A stretch of DNA of 64,000 nt from Rhytidiadelphus loreus (taxonomy: Eukaryota; Streptophyta; Bryopsida; Hypnales; Hylocomiaceae), in assembly GCA_947034895.1 (NCBI GenBank), contig OX344761.1, forward strand, positions 74,585,839 through 74,649,838. Reading direction: 5' to 3'. A model generated the notes under the pieces. The model was given only the letters and a program-made list of their open reading frames with translations. It made no database searches and was not told the DNA's origin. Below, piece after piece: positions 59,098-64,000 of the stretch. Made by a program: the position numbers and the translations under genes. Numbering within the stretch: position 1 is the stretch's first letter; each line of letters begins with the position of its first letter.

Positions 59098-61160
59098 ATG
59101 AACTCATTACTTTTCAAAGTGTCCCTATTTTGTTGTAAGCTAGAAGAATGAATTTGGATTTTGCATTATTTAGTAGACATGCCCTAAGTAGTACATGTAT
59201 CTTTTTCAACATTTTGACTTTTTTATGTTTAATTTTCTTTGGATTAGCAAAGTAGATTATTAATTTCCAAAATCATTAGAAGAAATTTGGAGCCATGGGA
59301 AGGCTGTGAGTTTCCAAAGAGTAGAAACATTGGGAACTTGCATGAGTAGAGATCTAACGTGGTCAAAAAACTACCACGTTAGATTTCTGAAATTTAAAAA
59401 AATCTAGAATTGAATTGTTTTTTTACTATTTTTTTGGGCAAAATAAGACTTTTTTATAAAATATATAATTTTCTAATAACCATGCGTTGGTTTAGTGGGG
59501 AACAATGAGGAGAATAGCCCCAAATGGTCCTCCCATGGCCTCAAACTTCTTCTAATGCATTCAAATTCAAACATTTCTATTATTTTTTGAGGAAGGTGCC
59601 CTCGTGCTATAGTAATGTTCAAGTCCAAGAAGTAGCTCTTTATCTAGTGAATCAAAATTGGGGTTGGTTGATGCAATGGATGAATCTTCAATGAATTTTT
59701 CGTCAAAGAGGAATGAAATCCACAATAAACGCATGAAGTTACATAATTTTTGGAATGTGGAAATTTAGTTATAATTTTTGAGAGTAAAAGCTAGTAGGTT
59801 ACTATTTTAGTTTATAGGTGGTGTAGTAATCAAATCACATGGCATAGGTTTTTTAATGGGCCATGATGTATCTCCGAAGAGATCCTCTTGTATTTAAATG
59901 GCATGCAACATGGGTTCAGAAAGTGTTCCTCACTAATTGAAAATGAAACATTGAAAACGGGACATTCATTACCATATTTTGACTAATTGAAAATAGAACA
60001 TATAATTATGGCTTCTCATTTGTTTATTATTTTTGTGTGTATTGCATTGTCCTTTCTATATTTATTTATCTCAAGGCTGAATTTCATAGCTTCCCATTCT
60101 ATTTAGTCAAGATGTAGAGACAAGTATTGAACTTTAGTATGTCAATTCTTTAGTTTTGAATTACCTCTATAAGCATGGATTGCTTACTATGAAGATCATC
60201 TACTTCAAAAATATTAATTGGAGGTCAAACTATTCTTTTTTTGCACAACATTCCAAGGATGAGCATATGTGCTTTTGTCTTACATGGAAGTCATCCATTG
60301 GACACTTAGTATTTGGAGCAGCATTATAGGGTTAACCATACTAAGAGTAACTCCAATGTAAACTGAGCCCCAACATGCCAAAGGCATAATGATGGAGCAA
60401 CTAAAAAAACGCCCCTATGTAAATGGCAATGATCTCTCCTTATTCTTGGCCCAACCATTTTCCATCCCTAGCTTGACAATTTGGCAAAATATGAAGAGCT
60501 TACAAGTTGTCTCACAATAAGAAAAGTCATAATTGTCATTCTTTTTCAAGCTTTGTTGTGTGTATCAATAAATTGGAAATTTCCTTTAATGTAGAATCTT
60601 TTTGTCTCCTTTTCATGATGTTAAAAAGTCCATTTGAAGTTTAGATTGTTGGTTTTACATTGGATCAATTTTTCTTTAAAAGTCACTGGATCAAAATGAA
60701 GTCCACCTCTACCTAGTCCACTTCAAAACCTTGATTCCTTCCCTAATCCCGTCTTTGCATAGGAGATGCTCTAAGCCCTTCTATAGGGGTGATCTTAAGA
60801 GCCTAGTTACTTCACCCCTAAATGCTCGAGGCACCAAATTTTGGTATTGAAAATACTTTGAAGTTAAAATAAAACCAAACCAAGTTTTTATTTTTAGTAG
60901 TTTATATTTTTGAAACATTCTTCTTGAAGTCTAGTTTTGGAATCAAAAATCACTTATGTAGTTTTAACACCCTCATGTGATCAAACAGTATAATCTTTCA
61001 ATTCATAAGTGATATCGTTGTGTTTTCTTTTCATATGTGATCTCTAACATGTCTAGTTTGAATTTGTACAATTACAATTCAAAAAAATTTGATACAATGT
61101 TGACTTTTTGTTCAATATAGAGCAAATTCCTAGCCTTGAAACACTTTGGGCATTTGGGGG
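59098..61160. other. Non-coding duplicated DNA with small transposon remnants
   Basis: No gene seen. It matches unit 1 from 35388 on in blocks. It holds a 12-bp-arm hairpin (59352-59384), a MITE with CTTAGAGCATCTCC-like ends (60344-60775), and a short element (60815-61160) with CCCCTAAATGCTC / GGGCATTTGGGGG ends next to TTCA and TTAA. Confidence 0.55.
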
Positions 61161-61163
61161 TTA

Positions 61164-62829
61164 AGAGCATCCCCACCGGGGAGTTCTCTTTCCCTAAACT
61201 CGGGACCTCAATCCAGCTTTATAGGGATGAGACCTCGCGGGTTCTCTATATGAGCTTGAATATAGAGAATTGGGTACAACTTTTATTGAGTTCTCTATAA
61301 ATTTGGGGTAGAGATCTTGTTTTGAGACTGGTGCGCGCAAGCTTCTGTATCCCCATCCCCATCTGAGGTCCTCTCCCTAAATTTTTAGGGATACAGAACA
61401 AATTGGTGGGGAGCATCCCCACTGGGGGTCCTCCGTATCCCTATCCAGATTTGACCTTGTTGCTTGATGTGGAAGGTAAACTACACCTTTGAGATTTCCA
61501 ATCAGAGCTCATTGTCTAACCGACTAGCATTCACCAACTCTCCGTGCTGAAATGAGGCACATACATGCTAATCTGAAATTACAAATTCATCATTTAAATA
61601 ACGAGTTGAATGAATTAATAATTATGCTAATTTATTTATTTGTAGACTTCTTTTAAATAATTAATTGATACTAACAAAAATGTTGCTAACTTAAAATAAT
61701 TAACAAGTGTAATTTATGAGCATGATTAAAGAGTTGAAGACATTTATTATAATGAACAATAATATTTTGTTCTTCCACACTAATTTCTTGACATTTTACA
61801 ATTAAAACAGTTTACAATGATTGAATTGGTAGCAATAAAGTTTTTTAGAGTACCTTAGTGTTTCCAAAATTAACAAATTTCCTTATAGAGTACATTGCAA
61901 AGGATGGAGTTCTTGTACTCATGAAATAAATCATTGGTGTTTTCTTTATCTTTTATTAATTATGACACGTGATTTTATTTTTTTGTCAATCTTTGATCAA
62001 TTTATGCAAGCGATGTATTGCACCACATTACATTTAATTAGTGCCCTTAAATTTTCCGAGTATATGTTCTCTCTTCTTTGTAAGAGTGGTGGCGATGTTT
62101 TCATTGATTTCTTAATTTATTCTACATCTTCTTTTAGAAAATTTCATAGTTATTAAATTATTCCAACATCAATTTATTTTCAAATTATTGTAATGAGTTG
62201 AATTCTATTTTTTTTAATCAATATTAGCACATAAATCAATCACCTAATTAAGAACCTAAGCATATCAAGTGTACTTTCTACTCCAATAGGAAATTTTGAA
62301 AGATTTGTAAATTTCAATCTTTTACAACACTATGAACCTTGAATCTATAATAAGCATGGTTTGTTGAGACACAATAACTTTGGTTTACACCATGATATAC
62401 AGTAACTAAGGTCTACTTCATTTACGAATTTTTGCATTCACAGGGAAAAAATGACTGCTGCCATCTTTGACGCCCTCCCTAGGGCTGAAAAATTGTTATT
62501 TTATTATGAATTTTTTTTCACAAGATCATCTCTATGTTAATAACATATGTGCCAAATTTCAAGGCCAAAAGATTTACTCATAAAAAGATATTCACAATCT
62601 ACCAACATGTGTAGTTGTGAGAAAAATTTCAATGCTACCAACTTCGACACCCTTCCAAAGATTGAGAAATTAAAATTTGTCCATGAAATTATTGTTACAA
62701 GATCATGTCTATGTTGGTAATATGTGTGCCAAATTTCAAGTTCCCATTAAAAGATATTTGAAATCTACTAGTGGACAAATGTAGTTGACATGGGGATAGG
62801 GATAGGGAAGACACTGGTGGGGATGCTCT
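61164..62829. mobile_element. Element(s) with AGAGCATCCCCACC terminal repeats
   Basis: Starts AGAGCATCCCCACCGGGG and ends CCACTGGTGGGGATGCTCT, inverted complements at the ends. An internal GGTGGGGAGCATCCCCACTG at about 61405 looks like the junction of two adjacent copies. Interior AT-rich, no transposase. These GAGCATC-type ends are common in plant MITEs. Confidence 0.6.
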
Positions 62830-62887
62830 AAGGACCCTACTGTAAATAAACCTTCAGTCTCAAGCAACCAAGAGCTAATTCCCAAAT

Positions 62888-63085
62888 TGTTTAATCAGCG
62901 GCTTCGCCGCCCTCCCAGCGCTGCGCCACTGGGCGGGAGCTTCTCCCTCCCTTCGGGCCTGCTGTTGCTTTGTGTTGTTCGTCTGGTGTGGTCTGTGTCC
63001 TGTACTGTAGGTTCCTCTGCCAGGCCACCTGTGGATGGCAGGCTTGAATTTTATCTTCCGACCTTGGCAATGAAATTCGTTTGAA

Positions 63086-63154
<69 letters not shown>
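62888..63154 (+). mobile_element. GC-rich insertion ending in (CAA)22, possible SINE/LINE 3' end
   Basis: A GC-rich ~190-bp block (from about 62897) followed by a 66-nt perfect (CAA)n tail interrupts the duplicated chitinase promoter block; unit 1 lacks it near 37930. A simple-repeat tail after text ending TGGCAATGAAATTCGTTTGA is suggestive of a non-LTR retrotransposon 3' end. No clear target duplication was seen. The long poly-Leu frame on the minus strand is an artefact of the repeat. Confidence 0.5.
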
Positions 63155-63159
63155 AGAGT

Positions 63160-64000
63160 TTATTTACTCAAAAGAACCCAATTAACATGTTAATTTGTCA
63201 GGTAGACGATTGCAGGGTTGAGCATACAACGTCACGTACTCTCTTCCAGCACACTTCTTCAACTCCATGTTATTTTCTTCAGTTATTCTCTTCGTTCTTC
63301 GAATCCAAGTCAAAATCCGACAAGATCGTTCAACCTGGTTGAAATCCAACAATTATGGCAATGCACGGATGTCTATCCTGGAGCGCAGTTATCCGCACTG
63401 CCTCCAAGGCGCAATCCACTGTGCCACTGCTTCCAATGCACAACCGACGGAGTGAGGTCAGTGAACCGACGGATGAGGCAGGGTTGACAGATTGCGGTGG
63501 AACAGTGCTCCGAATTTTTTTTGGAGGTATGATACCAGCTGAATTCTCATAGTGAACCGGTTTTTCGGCTAACGACTCCGGCTATTTTTCTCTACTTTTT
63601 TACTCTCTATAGAAATTTTATAAATTTTTCCACCCGTTTTGTTCCGATGATTTCAAATTGCAACCTGGTTCTTTTCCCAATTCCACCGGCTAACTTCGAA
63701 CTAACCGTTGTTTTTTCCAAACACTGGATTGGGAAACTCGAACTGTATTTGCGAAAGCAGGAAGTCTACACTCCGACCTCTTTACTCACTGACAATCTAA
63801 AACCTTGTCAATTACGGTTTATATGGTATGATAACAGTGTTCTGACTCTTCAATTAGCATATCAATCCAATTAGTCCATCCATTTTGCTTTCGTACCACT
63901 ACTCCGTCCTGCAAAGCCTGTGAGGGTGGCCGTGGCACGACAAGATTCAATAAGTGTGCATGCATACGAAAGTCCCATTCTGTGTGCATACTTGTCAAAC
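63160..64000 (+). promoter_or_regulatory. Second copy of the chitinase upstream region (truncated by window edge)
   Basis: Aligns with 37950-38747, which lies upstream of the unit 1 chitinase, with the last ~450 bp about 95% identical by eye. The final base corresponds to a point ~180 bp upstream of the TATA box and 328 bp before the ATG in unit 1, so a downstream chitinase paralogue is expected beyond the window. Confidence 0.8.

Larger units (their letters stand above)
46907..64000. repeat. Segmental duplication unit 2 (runs off the right edge)
   Basis: Homologous to 30992-38747 in order and orientation. It is expanded by the copia element, a ~325-bp insertion at 50366-50690, the foldback at 52132-52288, nested element D, TA- and GAGCATC-type MITEs, and a (CAA)n-tailed insertion. 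The match continues to the last base, which aligns 328 bp before the chitinase ATG of unit 1. Confidence 0.88.

Noticed and set aside
62891..63154. Long poly-leucine open frame on the minus strand
   Set aside because: It is produced entirely by the (CAA)n repeat read as CTG/TTG-type codons; no gene.
1..64000. CRISPR arrays, tRNA or rRNA genes, prokaryotic operons
   Set aside because: No regularly spaced short repeats with unique spacers, no tRNA-like cloverleaf or rRNA text noticed; the spliceosomal introns show a eukaryotic nuclear context.

Overview
The window looks like nuclear DNA of a land plant. The introns are GT-AG and spliceosomal, one zinc finger carries the plant-specific QALGGH core, there is a plant mitochondrial chaperonin, a hevein plus GH19 chitinase, Ty1/copia and LINE retrotransposons with plant-type signatures, and AT-rich intergenic DNA full of decayed transposons. 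I cannot place it further with confidence; a non-seed plant is possible but unproven. There are no rRNA or tRNA genes, no CRISPR arrays and no bacterial-type operons.

Layout. 0.2-2.9 kb: a minus-strand, five-exon QALGGH C2H2 zinc-finger gene. 3-7.6 kb: AT-rich intergenic DNA with a 5'-truncated LINE. 7.7-13.7 kb: a plus-strand class 3 (diacylglycerol lipase-like) lipase with unresolved 5' exons. 15.3-24.6 kb: a 17-exon mitochondrial HSP60 gene, resolved exon by exon in a consistent frame (587 aa). 26.5-28.4 kb: two inverted copies of a TTAA-flanked transposon. 29.4-30.7 kb: an intronless NFKBIL1-like ankyrin protein, followed directly by a decayed tandem copy of its own last ~160 bp. 39.1-39.9 kb: an intronless secreted hevein/GH19 chitinase.

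The dominant large-scale structure is an old tandem segmental duplication. DNA from about 31.0 kb onward (unit 1, containing the chitinase promoter and gene) recurs from about 46.9 kb to the end of the window (unit 2). Unit 2 is stretched by a deleted copia element (47.43-50.31 kb), a foldback element, a nested ~5 kb TTAA-flanked insertion (53.73-58.72 kb) and others. The window ends inside the second copy of the chitinase promoter, so a second chitinase gene is predicted about 0.3 kb beyond the right edge.

The genes do not form a pathway. They are independent housekeeping genes (chaperonin, lipase, ankyrin protein), one putative regulator and one defence-type gene. The most notable non-genic signals are a family of TTAA-flanked elements with CCC(C)T termini (piggyBac-like target signature), a perfect 80-bp-arm hairpin inside a TA-flanked MITE, and the duplication history itself.
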